From the NCBI GenBank assembly GCA_002352705.1, contig DEIW01000195.1, positions 1 to 11,901 of the forward strand: a stretch of 11,901 nt of DNA, read 5' to 3'. Both the position numbers and the translations under genes were made by a program. The number at the start of each line of letters is the position of its first letter. The first letter of the stretch is position 1. Under the pieces are notes generated by a model. It saw only the letters and a program-made list of their open reading frames with translations. It was not told where the DNA came from and did no database searches. Below, piece after piece: positions 1-7,089 of this stretch. This DNA is from Bacteroidales bacterium UBA2764. GTDB lineage: Bacteria; Bacteroidota; Bacteroidia; Bacteroidales; Paludibacteraceae.

Positions 1-32
1 ACAATATTTGTTAACTTTAAAATATAATAATT

Positions 33-3000
33 ATGAAAAATTTAAACTTATTTAGAAAGTCAGCGAGGGGGAGCGAAGGCTCAACGTTGGCTTCGACCGT
101 CGTTCGACCGTCGTTCGACCGTCGGAATTGGAGGCTAAAACACATTGCTTTTATGCTGCTGTTTTTGCTGGGTAGTTTGAATGTATGGGGAGCGGAGGCC
201 GATGTTACTTATGACTTCACAGGAAGTGATTGGACGGTAAGCAATGGAACGCTCTCTAATGGAACGGTTAGTTTTACAGGCGAAGGTAGTGCTAACTTTA
301 AGATGAATAGCGGCTATTTTATACTGGGAAAAAGTGGAGCATACATCACTTTCCCTGCTTATCAGAAGGCCGTAGAGAAAATCGTAGTGACAGGAAAATC
401 TGGTGCATCTGGTTCCACGAAAATGAATATTTTTGTAGGAGACAATGCTGTAAGTACAGAGACAACAGGTTCTACTGGTACGAATACATATGCGATTGCA
501 TCAGCCAACCAAGCAGCAGGAACGATTTACAAGCTGAAGGTCACCTCTGCTCATAATGCTCAAATTACAAAGATAGAAATCTATTATGTGGCTGAAGCAC
601 CTACAACGCCGACTATTGCAGCAGATTTAGATGAGATTGACTTTGGAGAGAAGAATATCTACTTTGCAGCCAACAAAACAGGAAATGCTGTAGTTAAAGT
701 AACTGGTTCGAATCTGACGGAAGCCATTTCGGCTACGCTTGGAGGTACAAATGCTGGCAAATTCTCGCTTTCTTCGTCTTCTTTGGATAAAGATGCAGAT
801 GAGGCAGAGTTGACCGTTTCGTATAGTATTGATGCAACGGGCGATTATGCTGCAACACTGACACTGTCAAGTGAAGGCGCAACAAGTGTGGTTATTCCTA
901 TTACGCTGAAAGCAATCAGCGAGAATGTGGTGGTTGATGTTTTGACACGCGAGACAACAGGCGTTACAGGAACAAGCTATACCGCATGGAGCGGAAAAAC
1001 TCTGACCTCCGAAGCAGTTTATGCAGGAGGAAGTGCCGGTGGAAATAACTCTATTCAGATTAGACAAGATAATTCGAAAAAAGATGCCGGAATTTATACC
1101 ACAACATCCGGTGGCAAAGTAAAGAAAGTTGTTATAGACTGGAATACCAATACAGCAGATGCCCGTACATTGAATGTTTATGGCAAGAATACTGCTTATA
1201 CAGCGTTGTCAGATTTGTATGGAACAGAAACTCAAGGAGAGTTGCTGGGTACCATCGTTAAAGGGACAAGCACAGAATTAGTAATAACCGGTGACTACAT
1301 GCATATTGGATTACGTGCCACTGGAGCAATGTATCTTAATTCTGTTTCCATCTCTTGGACTCCGGCAGTGAAGAGTGCAGTCACGAAATCTGTTGAGAAT
1401 GGAACATTGGATATTACCGGTGCAGCAGATTTGAGTTCAGTTGCAGAAGGCACCGAACTGACGGTTACAGTTACTCCTGATGGTAACCATACCGGCGGAA
1501 CAATCAAGGTAACCAAAACCGGTGTAACTCCCGAAGCAGATGTAACTGACGAAGTATATGCAGAAGGCGTTATTACAATGCCGGATTATGCTATTACTGT
1601 ATCTGCTACGTTTGAGGCAAAGACTTGCGAGAAGTTGGGCACTCCGGATGTTTCGACAAGCGAGATTACTTATAACAGCGCCAAACTCTCATGGGCTGCT
1701 GTTGATAATGCAGACCACTATGTGGTTAAGATTGGTGAGGATGAGCAGGAGGTTAACGTCAACGAATACGAGGCATCGGGATTGACCGCTTCTACTCAAT
1801 ACACTTATCAAGTGAAAGCTATTGCAGCAGACGCACAAGAGGACTACTGCGATGGCGATTATTCTGCTGCGGCTAATTTCAACACGATTGCAGCTCCGAC
1901 TGCAACGCTGACTCTGAGTGAGAATGGCGCAACTGCTGCTTTCGGAAATGACCTTCATGTCGGTGACGAGGTTACCTTGCCTTCTACGGCTGCTGCTTGT
2001 GCAGGCGTTGATTTCTTAGGATGGAGTGCAACTTCAGAGTGTACAAGTGCTCCGGAATTTAACAAGGGAGGAAAATATATTCTGGAAGCTGCTTCACAGA
2101 CATTGTATGCTGTTTATGGTGTAGGCGGAAGTACTTCGTACAAGGCAACAGCTCTTGCTGACATCGCAAGCGGAAGTGAGGTCGTGATTGTAGGAACTAA
2201 TAGCGATGGCGATTATGCAATGTCCAATGACAAAGCAGCGTCGGCAGCACCGACAGCAGTAGCGGTTACTATTGAGGAAGGAGCTATCTCCGGTACAGTA
2301 GCCGAAAATATTAAGTGGACTCTTTCCGGCAATGCAACAGATGGCTATATGTTCTATCCGAACGGAGATACCGAAAAGTGGCTATATTGTACAAACACCA
2401 ATAATGGCGTACGTGTAGGAACAGGAGAAGCTAAACATTTTACTGTAAATAATGGATTCTTATACGAATCGGAAACAGCGAATGCACGCTATTTAGGCAT
2501 ATATAACAGCCAAGACTGGCGTTGTTACGACAATATCAATAGCAACATTTCCGGTCAAACTCTTGCCTTCTACAAGAAGACTACCAGTTATACCAGCTAT
2601 AGCACAACCTGCACGGCGGCGTTGGCAGATCCTGAGTTTGAATTGGCGGAGGGTACATATACAGAAACCAAGTTCGTTACGATTACTGCTGATGAGGGCG
2701 ATATCTATTATACCATCAACGGTGACGACCCGACCAGTACTTCCACCAAGTACGAAAAGGCGATTGAGTTGAACGCAAACGGAACTTATGTAATCAAGGC
2801 TATTGCTATCAGCGAGACCAGCCAGAGTGCCGTTGTGACGAAGACTTATACCATCAATCTACCGTTGACGAAGATCCAACAGCTTCAAGAGCATGCAAAT
2901 GGATCGGTTAACTTTAAGTTCGAAAATATCTTAGTTACTGCCGTTACATCTGTAAAACAAGCATTTATCAGTGATGGCACTTATGGCGCAATCATTTATA

Positions 3001-5456
3001 TTAATACTACAGACGGTCATGGGGTGTCGGTAGGTGACCTGATTAATAGTAAATCAGGTACAGCATATACCACCACATTGACCAAGTATAATGGCGCAGC
3101 AGAGTTGACCGTCTTTGATGTTGAATCAGCAGACTTAGAGATTACAAGCGATCAAACAGTACCGGTTCAAAATAAAGCTATTACAGATTTGTCTGTAGCT
3201 AACATTGGTATGATTGTAGATTTGGGTAATTTGACCTATGACGCAGCCAATAATAAGTTTACTGACGCTGGAAGCAATGAGATTGCGTATTACGATGCAT
3301 ACAAATTAAATCTGACGCTTGAAGATGGTGCTGTTTACGCAGTCAAAGGCTTGGTGAACAGATATAATGAAACACTCCAAATCAGCCCGCGCAGTACGGA
3401 TGATATGGTAAAACAGACATCCAAAGAAGCTCCGTCAGCAGAATGGTTTGTAGATAATACTGAGGCAGAATCCATTTCCGGTACATACAGAATTGAGGAG
3501 AATGCGGATTTCAATCCTTACTTCAAGACCAATTCTGATGGTACAAAGACTTTTGCCTCCAGTAATACGGGAGTTGCACAAATTAACCAAGCAACAGGAG
3601 CTTTGACTATTGTAGGTACTGGTACAACTGAAATTAGTTGTGCGATTGCAGAGTCTGAAAATTATTTTGCAAAAGCTGCAACTTCTTTCACTTTGGTTGT
3701 TCGTCCGGAGGGTTCTGGTGAAGCTACATGGGTAGCAGAAACTTGGGGAACTGACAATGAGATAAGCAACGGCACCAAATTTACCGAGGAAAACGGAATA
3801 GCCTCATTTGATGCCGCAGAGAACATAAGTTTTGTATGGAGTAAAAACGGAGGAAGTAATGATCCTGCATACTACACCGGGAATGCCCGTCTCTACACAA
3901 AGAACCAATTGACCATTACTTCGTCTAACGGCAAGATAATGAGTAGTATTAAACTGACATTTACGACCACCGGTTATAAAGGCACTATTAGCGCAAGCGA
4001 AGGAAATTATACTACGGAATCTACGAAGACTTATGGTGAATGGACAGGATTTGCAAGTAGCGTAATCTTCACTAATAGTGGTGATGCAGCTCGTATCTCT
4101 CAAATTGATATTGAATACGTAGAGGGAACAACTACAACTTTGACTATTGAGGATATTGTATTGAAGATGACCGAGCCGGATGCAAAAGATATCGAATATA
4201 ATTCCAACAAAGAGAATCCGGCAATCGTTTATAGCGGTTTCGACGGAAATGTTATCAGCATTGAAAATGGCAAAATTGCTCCGGTAGCTGTTGGTGAAAC
4301 TACTGTTACTGCTTCTATTGCAGCAGAAGCTCCGTATTCTTCTGCAACTACAACTTTCAAGGTTACCGTTAAGAGCGGAACAGAGGTAGAGACCAATGTG
4401 GTTATTCTTGCCCAATACAACGACCAATGGTATGCTATGAAACGCGAAATGGCTTCTGGAAACAAGAGCCTTGTAGCTGTACCTGTTGAATATAAGGACG
4501 GCAAGATTTTTGACCTTACTCCGGATGAGCAAACTGCTATTACATGGACACGTATTGCAGACGAATCAAGTGTTATATTCAAGTCCGGTAACCAGTTCTT
4601 GTATGGTAGCACCGGTGGCGCAGATTTGAAACTTCAAGATGCTTCTGCTACTTGGAACTGGTATGAAAATGGTGGCTATTACCGCAACGGACAATCAACC
4701 CGCACATTTATCTACCGCGAAGGCTATGAGTTCAAAAACTATGGGGTTGACAATGCAGGAACAGGAACTTACTCCGCTCTGCCGGTAGTTGTAGAGGCTC
4801 AATTCGCTAACCGCGCAGAACTCCGCAGTGGTCTATACGAAGGCAAATGGGGAACAATTTGTCCGGATCACCGAGTTAACTATCCTACAGGTGCTTCGTT
4901 CTACACGCTGACCTATCTGCAAATGGAAAACGAAAAGCCGTACAAACTCTTCTTTGATGAGATAGAGACCGATTATCTGGAAGCAGGCAAACCGTACCTG
5001 TTCATCGCCGAAGGCGAAGTTATCAAGGGTATTAAGGTAGGTGACGAAGTAACTGAGGCTGCAAATTATAATGGCTTCTACGGAAATGTAGGCAATAACA
5101 CACAGATCAGCACAAGCCAAAGTGCATATGTAGCCGATGGCAACGTAATTAACTATTATGGTTTAACTAATAATACGTTCACACTATTGGCTAACGGCAC
5201 AAAAGTGGCTCATGAGCGCGCTGTAGTTCAGATCAAGAATGGTCAACTGGATTGCCAAAATCCTCCTCAGTATCTGCCTGCACCTCGTTTTGGCGCACGC
5301 CGAGTAGTAGCCGGAAACAATGCTCCGCAAGTAGCAACAGGCGTTGACCAAGTACCAAGTGACCAAGTACCAAATACCAAGGTGCTGATTGACGGTCAGC
5401 TATTCATCCTCCACGGCGAGAAGATGTATAACGCAAACGGTCAGTTAGTAAAATAG
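33..5456 (+). CDS. Giant multi-domain exported surface protein with C-terminal sorting-like tail
   Basis: 1807 residues, no catalytic motif seen; probably a surface adhesin or matrix-type protein. The hydrophobic core at about residues 41-53 followed by GAEAD (53-57) looks like a signal peptide, but behind an unusually long 40-residue N-region; Met41 (nt 153) is an alternative start. Modules in order, by pattern only: beta-sandwich 57-188; HYDIN/ASPM-like Ig domain about 193-295; second beta-sandwich about 298-446; InlB-like 448-530; Fn3 about 531-620; Listeria-Bacteroides (InlB_B) repeat 622-696 with LGW; lectin-like unit 697-857; chitobiase C-terminal-like unit 866-943 (YYTINGDDPT); OB-fold-like region 945-1131; Ig-like 1130-1225; third beta-sandwich about 1229-1365; Ig-like 1367-1448; second lectin-like unit 1450-1587; C-terminal beta region to about 1770. 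The final residues 1784-1807 (DGQLFILHGEK then MYNANGQLVK) resemble a type IX secretion sorting tail, though shorter than the classical domain. A weak -7-like AATATTTG lies at 3-10; any -33 would be outside the window. Export is well supported; function is unknown. Confidence 0.9.
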   Translation: MKNLNLFRKSARGSEGSTLASTVVRPSFDRRNWRLKHIAFMLLFLLGSLNVWGAEADVTYDFTGSDWTVSNGTLSNGTVSFTGEGSANFKMNSGYFILGKSGAYITFPAYQKAVEKIVVTGKSGASGSTKMNIFVGDNAVSTETTGSTGTNTYAIASANQAAGTIYKLKVTSAHNAQITKIEIYYVAEAPTTPTIAADLDEIDFGEKNIYFAANKTGNAVVKVTGSNLTEAISATLGGTNAGKFSLSSSSLDKDADEAELTVSYSIDATGDYAATLTLSSEGATSVVIPITLKAISENVVVDVLTRETTGVTGTSYTAWSGKTLTSEAVYAGGSAGGNNSIQIRQDNSKKDAGIYTTTSGGKVKKVVIDWNTNTADARTLNVYGKNTAYTALSDLYGTETQGELLGTIVKGTSTELVITGDYMHIGLRATGAMYLNSVSISWTPAVKSAVTKSVENGTLDITGAADLSSVAEGTELTVTVTPDGNHTGGTIKVTKTGVTPEADVTDEVYAEGVITMPDYAITVSATFEAKTCEKLGTPDVSTSEITYNSAKLSWAAVDNADHYVVKIGEDEQEVNVNEYEASGLTASTQYTYQVKAIAADAQEDYCDGDYSAAANFNTIAAPTATLTLSENGATAAFGNDLHVGDEVTLPSTAAACAGVDFLGWSATSECTSAPEFNKGGKYILEAASQTLYAVYGVGGSTSYKATALADIASGSEVVIVGTNSDGDYAMSNDKAASAAPTAVAVTIEEGAISGTVAENIKWTLSGNATDGYMFYPNGDTEKWLYCTNTNNGVRVGTGEAKHFTVNNGFLYESETANARYLGIYNSQDWRCYDNINSNISGQTLAFYKKTTSYTSYSTTCTAALADPEFELAEGTYTETKFVTITADEGDIYYTINGDDPTSTSTKYEKAIELNANGTYVIKAIAISETSQSAVVTKTYTINLPLTKIQQLQEHANGSVNFKFENILVTAVTSVKQAFISDGTYGAIIYINTTDGHGVSVGDLINSKSGTAYTTTLTKYNGAAELTVFDVESADLEITSDQTVPVQNKAITDLSVANIGMIVDLGNLTYDAANNKFTDAGSNEIAYYDAYKLNLTLEDGAVYAVKGLVNRYNETLQISPRSTDDMVKQTSKEAPSAEWFVDNTEAESISGTYRIEENADFNPYFKTNSDGTKTFASSNTGVAQINQATGALTIVGTGTTEISCAIAESENYFAKAATSFTLVVRPEGSGEATWVAETWGTDNEISNGTKFTEENGIASFDAAENISFVWSKNGGSNDPAYYTGNARLYTKNQLTITSSNGKIMSSIKLTFTTTGYKGTISASEGNYTTESTKTYGEWTGFASSVIFTNSGDAARISQIDIEYVEGTTTTLTIEDIVLKMTEPDAKDIEYNSNKENPAIVYSGFDGNVISIENGKIAPVAVGETTVTASIAAEAPYSSATTTFKVTVKSGTEVETNVVILAQYNDQWYAMKREMASGNKSLVAVPVEYKDGKIFDLTPDEQTAITWTRIADESSVIFKSGNQFLYGSTGGADLKLQDASATWNWYENGGYYRNGQSTRTFIYREGYEFKNYGVDNAGTGTYSALPVVVEAQFANRAELRSGLYEGKWGTICPDHRVNYPTGASFYTLTYLQMENEKPYKLFFDEIETDYLEAGKPYLFIAEGEVIKGIKVGDEVTEAANYNGFYGNVGNNTQISTSQSAYVADGNVINYYGLTNNTFTLLANGTKVAHERAVVQIKNGQLDCQNPPQYLPAPRFGARRVVAGNNAPQVATGVDQVPSDQVPNTKVLIDGQLFILHGEKMYNANGQLVK
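92..124 (+). repeat. Three tandem 11-bp repeats (TTCGACCGTCG) inside the 5' end of the giant gene
   Basis: Three exact, contiguous copies of TTCGACCGTCG. The unit is not a multiple of three, so each copy is translated in a different frame, but three copies total 33 nt and keep the gene open (residues STVVRPSFDRRN). The tract lies in the N-terminal extension before the signal-peptide core. Each unit contains CGAC-C-GTCG, an odd palindrome around one base. Confidence 0.9.
5346..5381 (+). repeat. 15-bp direct repeat before the C-terminal tail (GACCAAGTACCAAGT)
   Basis: Two 15-bp units (second copy ends AAT) followed by a partial third ACCAAG. They encode DQVPS-DQVPN-TK, a hydrophilic linker between the C-terminal beta region and the 24-residue sorting-like tail of the giant protein. 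Each 15-mer is itself two shifted ACCAAG units, so expansion looks recent. Its length is a multiple of three, unlike the other repeats here. Confidence 0.8.
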
Positions 5457-5460
5457 AAGA

Positions 5461-5534
5461 TAGTCTACTAGTCTACCGGAAAAACTATAAAAAATAGTCA
5501 ACTAGTCGACTAGTGAACTAGAGAACTAGAAATT
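5461..5534 (+). repeat. Degenerate 8-bp tandem repeat tract (TAGTCNAC-like) after the giant gene
   Basis: Begins 4 nt after the stop of the giant gene. Two TAGTCTAC units (5461-5476), an 18-nt A-rich interruption, then five units in strict 8-bp register: TAGTCAAC, TAGTCGAC, TAGTGAAC, TAGAGAAC, TAGAAATT (5495-5534). Each unit starts with TAG, so all three forward frames are closed. The middle contains a perfect 14-bp palindrome, ACTAGTCGACTAGT, at 5501-5514. Function unknown. Confidence 0.85.
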
Positions 5535-5557
5535 AACAAAGAAAAACAATATCAATC

Positions 5558-5692
5558 ATGAAAAAGAAAGTATATATCCAGCCCGTATTGGAAACTACTG
5601 ATATGAGTACTCGCGCAATTATGCAGTCCGCGGGAACAAGTACTGTTATAAACAATGAAATGACGACAATAGGCGGAGAAGGCGTAGATTAA
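5558..5692 (+). CDS. 44-residue small protein of the Bacteroidales 'MKK-x-YI-x-P' type
   Basis: The ORF starts MKKKVYIQPVLETTDMSTRA, continues with a short AIMQSAGTST stretch and ends in GGEGVD. From memory, small Bacteroidota proteins with an MKK-x-Y(I)-x-P start, an acidic or beta-prone middle, a small-residue (A/S/G) turn and a polar Gly-rich end are common and largely uncharacterised; this has not been checked by search. There is no hydrophobic core that would make a standard signal peptide and no cysteine lipobox. The leader is A-rich (AACAAAGAAAAACAAT upstream of the ATG) with no clear Shine-Dalgarno, usual for this phylum. No promoter of the type seen elsewhere here lies in front of it, so co-transcription with the giant surface gene, 101 nt upstream, is the simplest reading. 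Confidence 0.65.
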   Translation: MKKKVYIQPVLETTDMSTRAIMQSAGTSTVINNEMTTIGGEGVD

Positions 5693-5718
5693 TAAACTTC
5701 CGCTTTATGCGATAACAT

Positions 5719-5746
5719 CCAGCCCTGTCAGAAATGGCATGGCTGG
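5719..5746 (+). other. GAAA-capped hairpin between the two small ORFs
   Basis: CCAGCC (5719-5724) pairs with GGCTGG (5741-5746). After one C/T mismatch, TGTCA pairs with TGGCA (one U-G wobble) around a GAAA loop. The stem is stable but is followed by TTGATTCTATATG rather than a T-run, so it is a poor intrinsic terminator. It starts 27 nt after the 44-residue ORF and could be an attenuator, a 3'-end stabiliser or a processing site. A weaker imperfect palindrome around CTATATAG follows at 5759-5774. Structure is seen; role is inferred. Confidence 0.5.
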
Positions 5747-5817
5747 TTGATTCTATATGCAACTATATAGCTGCTAAAACGCCATTCATGTGAGGATAAT
5801 TAAAATTAATAAATAAT

Positions 5818-5922
5818 ATGGCACAGATAGAAGGATACTGGGATGTAAAGCCCACAATAAGCAAAGTAACGTTTCCTACAAGAGGAAAGTTTCAAGTGGT
5901 AACAACTGCAAAACAGTTTTAA
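5818..5922 (+). CDS. Hypothetical 34-residue protein, unrecognised
   Basis: Reads MAQIEGYWDVKPTISKVTFP, then TRGKFQVVTTAKQF, then TAA. I recognise no family. It alternates polar and hydrophobic residues as a short beta-rich peptide would, and the P-x-x-x-x-VTFP-x-x-G-x-FQVV pattern faintly recalls one half of a BACON/Ig-like domain; that is only a resemblance. It has no signal peptide or membrane segment. The ATG is preceded by a very A/T-rich leader (TTAATAAATAAT), typical of Bacteroidota starts, and the stop is 29 nt before a strong terminator, which fits the last ORF of a transcript. It could also be a chance ORF or the remnant of a longer gene; in-frame stops upstream exclude a longer intact version here. 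Confidence 0.4.
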   Translation: MAQIEGYWDVKPTISKVTFPTRGKFQVVTTAKQF

Positions 5923-5951
5923 AACAACAGACAACCGATAGCGAACAACAA

Positions 5952-5982
5952 AAAACAGGCAACCGAACGGGTTGCCTGTTTT
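5952..5982. terminator. Strong bidirectional intrinsic terminator between the forward small ORFs and secG
   Basis: A perfect 13-bp stem, AAAACAGGCAACC (5952-5964) with GGTTGCCTGTTTT (5970-5982), and a 5-nt loop. The minus strand continues into TTTTTTGTTG and the plus strand into TTTTG, so it can end secG (17 nt after its stop) and the rightward transcript. It separates two convergent units. Confidence 0.9.
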
Positions 5983-5999
5983 GTCATCCATGAGGTTGT

Positions 6000-6338
6000 T
6001 TACTCAGCGGACTCAGCCGGCATTTCGGCTGCAGGAGCTGCAGGAGCTTCAGCTGCAGGTGCAGCCGGAACTTCGTCCACTACGATAGCGGATTGATCAT
6101 CCGTCACCGCCTGCTGACCTTTGTTGAAACCAACAGCAGCGATGCTGAAAACAACAATGAGTGCGATAATCGTCCATGTAGCTTTCTCCAAGAAATCAGC
6201 AGTACGCGGAGCACCCATAACCTGGTTACCGCTTGCAAAACCGGCAGCCAAACCACCGCCTTTGCTATTTTGAACCAACACCAGAAGCGTCAGCAGAACA
6301 GCGGCAATAACAATTAAAATAGTCAAAAAGATGTACAT
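6000..6338 (-). CDS. secG: SecG, preprotein translocase subunit
   Basis: 112 residues; inner-membrane partner of SecYE that assists SecA-driven export. Two membrane segments at about 3-22 and 54-72 flank the conserved loop LVQNSKGGGLAAGF (about 21-34), followed by GAPRTADFLEKATW, diagnostic for SecG. After the second membrane helix comes a tail (about 78-112) rich in Ala, Pro and Glu (PAAPAAEAPAAPAAE), a low-complexity extension that I recall in Bacteroidota SecG and that is not needed for the core fold. The start MYIFL is directly before the first helix, so there is little doubt about it. It has its own promoter at 6402-6432 and its own terminator, so it is likely monocistronic although it follows lptE on the same strand. 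Confidence 0.96.
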   Translation of the reverse strand: MYIFLTILIVIAAVLLTLLVLVQNSKGGGLAAGFASGNQVMGAPRTADFLEKATWTIIALIVVFSIAAVGFNKGQQAVTDDQSAIVVDEVPAAPAAEAPAAPAAEMPAESAE

Positions 6339-6401
6339 AAAGCTATTTACGATTTAAACATTTACGATGTACGAATTCCATTCGAATTACAAAATCGGGT
6401 G

Positions 6402-6432
6402 CAAAGGTACAAAAAAAAAATGACGTGTGCAA
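6402..6432 (-). promoter_or_regulatory. Promoter of secG, Bacteroidota -33/-7 type
   Basis: On the minus strand, TTG (6432-6430), a 20-nt spacer, then TACCTTTG (6409-6402) followed by CACCC. This fits the known Bacteroides consensus TTG / TAnnTTTG, and spacing and -7 sequence are identical to the two promoters at 8273-8361. The -33 TTG lies in the loop of the terminator hairpin at 6414-6450, and the spacer contains its ten-T run. Confidence 0.85.
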
Positions 6433-6450
6433 ATTTAACGTCATTTTTTT
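6414..6450 (-). terminator. Terminator of the regulator-lptE transcript
   Basis: A 13-bp inverted repeat, AAAAAAATGACGT (6414-6426) and ACGTCATTTTTTT (6438-6450), with an 11-nt loop. On the minus strand the stem runs into ten T residues. It lies 54 nt after the lptE stop. The symmetric A/T arms would allow function in both directions, but nothing forward-oriented needs it. It overlaps the secG promoter. Confidence 0.75.
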
Positions 6451-6504
6451 ATTAAATAGTTCAATAGTGAAGATGGTTTTGATAAAAATCGAAACGTTCA
6501 ACTA

Positions 6505-7089
6505 TTACCATTTGGCAACGGTGTCGTTGTAAATAGACTCGGCGATTTCGGTAATAATGACGGAGCATAACTCATCCTGCACATCCGAAAGCATGCGGCT
6601 GGCATCAAAGGTCTGCCATGCCGAATAAACCTTGTCAAACGAATCTTCCGGATTGCTATTATTCGTGAAATGTACCTGCACGCGGATGGTCAGTTTGCTC
6701 TCGGATGCATAACTGTCAACCGAGATAGCACCTTGGGTCAAATCATATCCGATAATAGCCCCCTCCAACTCCAAATCTCCTCCTTTGCGCAGAATCTGCA
6801 AGCGTGTCTGCCTTTGGTACAGATCCCGGATAGCCTCTGTCAGATTGTTGGACAGAGTAGGGTTTACCATCGGGGCGTTATTCGGGAAATCGGCGATGGA
6901 AATAGAGTGAGTGGTCTGATAGTTGATATTAGCGCCGTTGAATTTGTAGGAGATACTGCATGCAGGAGCCAAGAACAAGGAGCCAAGAATAAAGACTGAA
7001 ATGAGTAGTCGGCTCCATTTAGTCTTTATCCTTTGAGCGAATATATAGAGCGGTCTTTGCTCTTTCTGCACAGCGGTCTTATAATCCAT
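6505..7089 (-). CDS. lptE: LptE-family LPS-assembly lipoprotein
   Basis: 194 residues. LptE is the outer-membrane lipoprotein that plugs and supports the LptD barrel inserting LPS. A basic N-region is followed by a hydrophobic core (about 29-40) and lipobox LAPAC with Cys44; then comes the family start CSISYKFNGANI, a region with NPTLSNNLTEAIRDLYQRQTRLQIL, and a C-terminal part with Y-x-A-W-x-x-FDAS, typical of Bacteroidota LptE. The first 25 or so residues make a long N-region for a lipoprotein signal, but no other in-frame ATG occurs before Met74, past the lipobox. The gene overlaps the upstream regulator by 11 nt (ATGGATTATAA contains both the start and the regulator's TAA), so translation is probably coupled. 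The transcript likely starts at the promoter at 8273-8303. Confidence 0.9.
   Translation of the reverse strand: MDYKTAVQKEQRPLYIFAQRIKTKWSRLLISVFILGSLFLAPACSISYKFNGANINYQTTHSISIADFPNNAPMVNPTLSNNLTEAIRDLYQRQTRLQILRKGGDLELEGAIIGYDLTQGAISVDSYASESKLTIRVQVHFTNNSNPEDSFDKVYSAWQTFDASRMLSDVQDELCSVIITEIAESIYNDTVAKW

Noticed and set aside
3804..4532. 242-codon reverse ORF inside the giant gene
   Set aside because: Cys/Ser/Arg-rich sequence typical of a shadow frame; the forward frame is continuous and domain-rich.
5461..5534. CRISPR array or insertion-sequence end
   Set aside because: Units are 8 bp and contiguous with no spacers, there is no transposase nearby, and no terminal inverted repeats or target duplication were seen. 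The same holds for the 7-bp array.
5806..5991. 61-codon reverse ORF (MDDKTGNPFG...) in the gene-poor stretch
   Set aside because: It would start inside the terminator stem and run against the small forward ORF, with no promoter; its composition is not protein-like.
5457..5999. tRNA or other structured stable RNA gene in the gene-poor stretch
   Set aside because: No cloverleaf arms, CCA end or TTCGA-type T-loop in suitable spacing; only the isolated hairpins listed.
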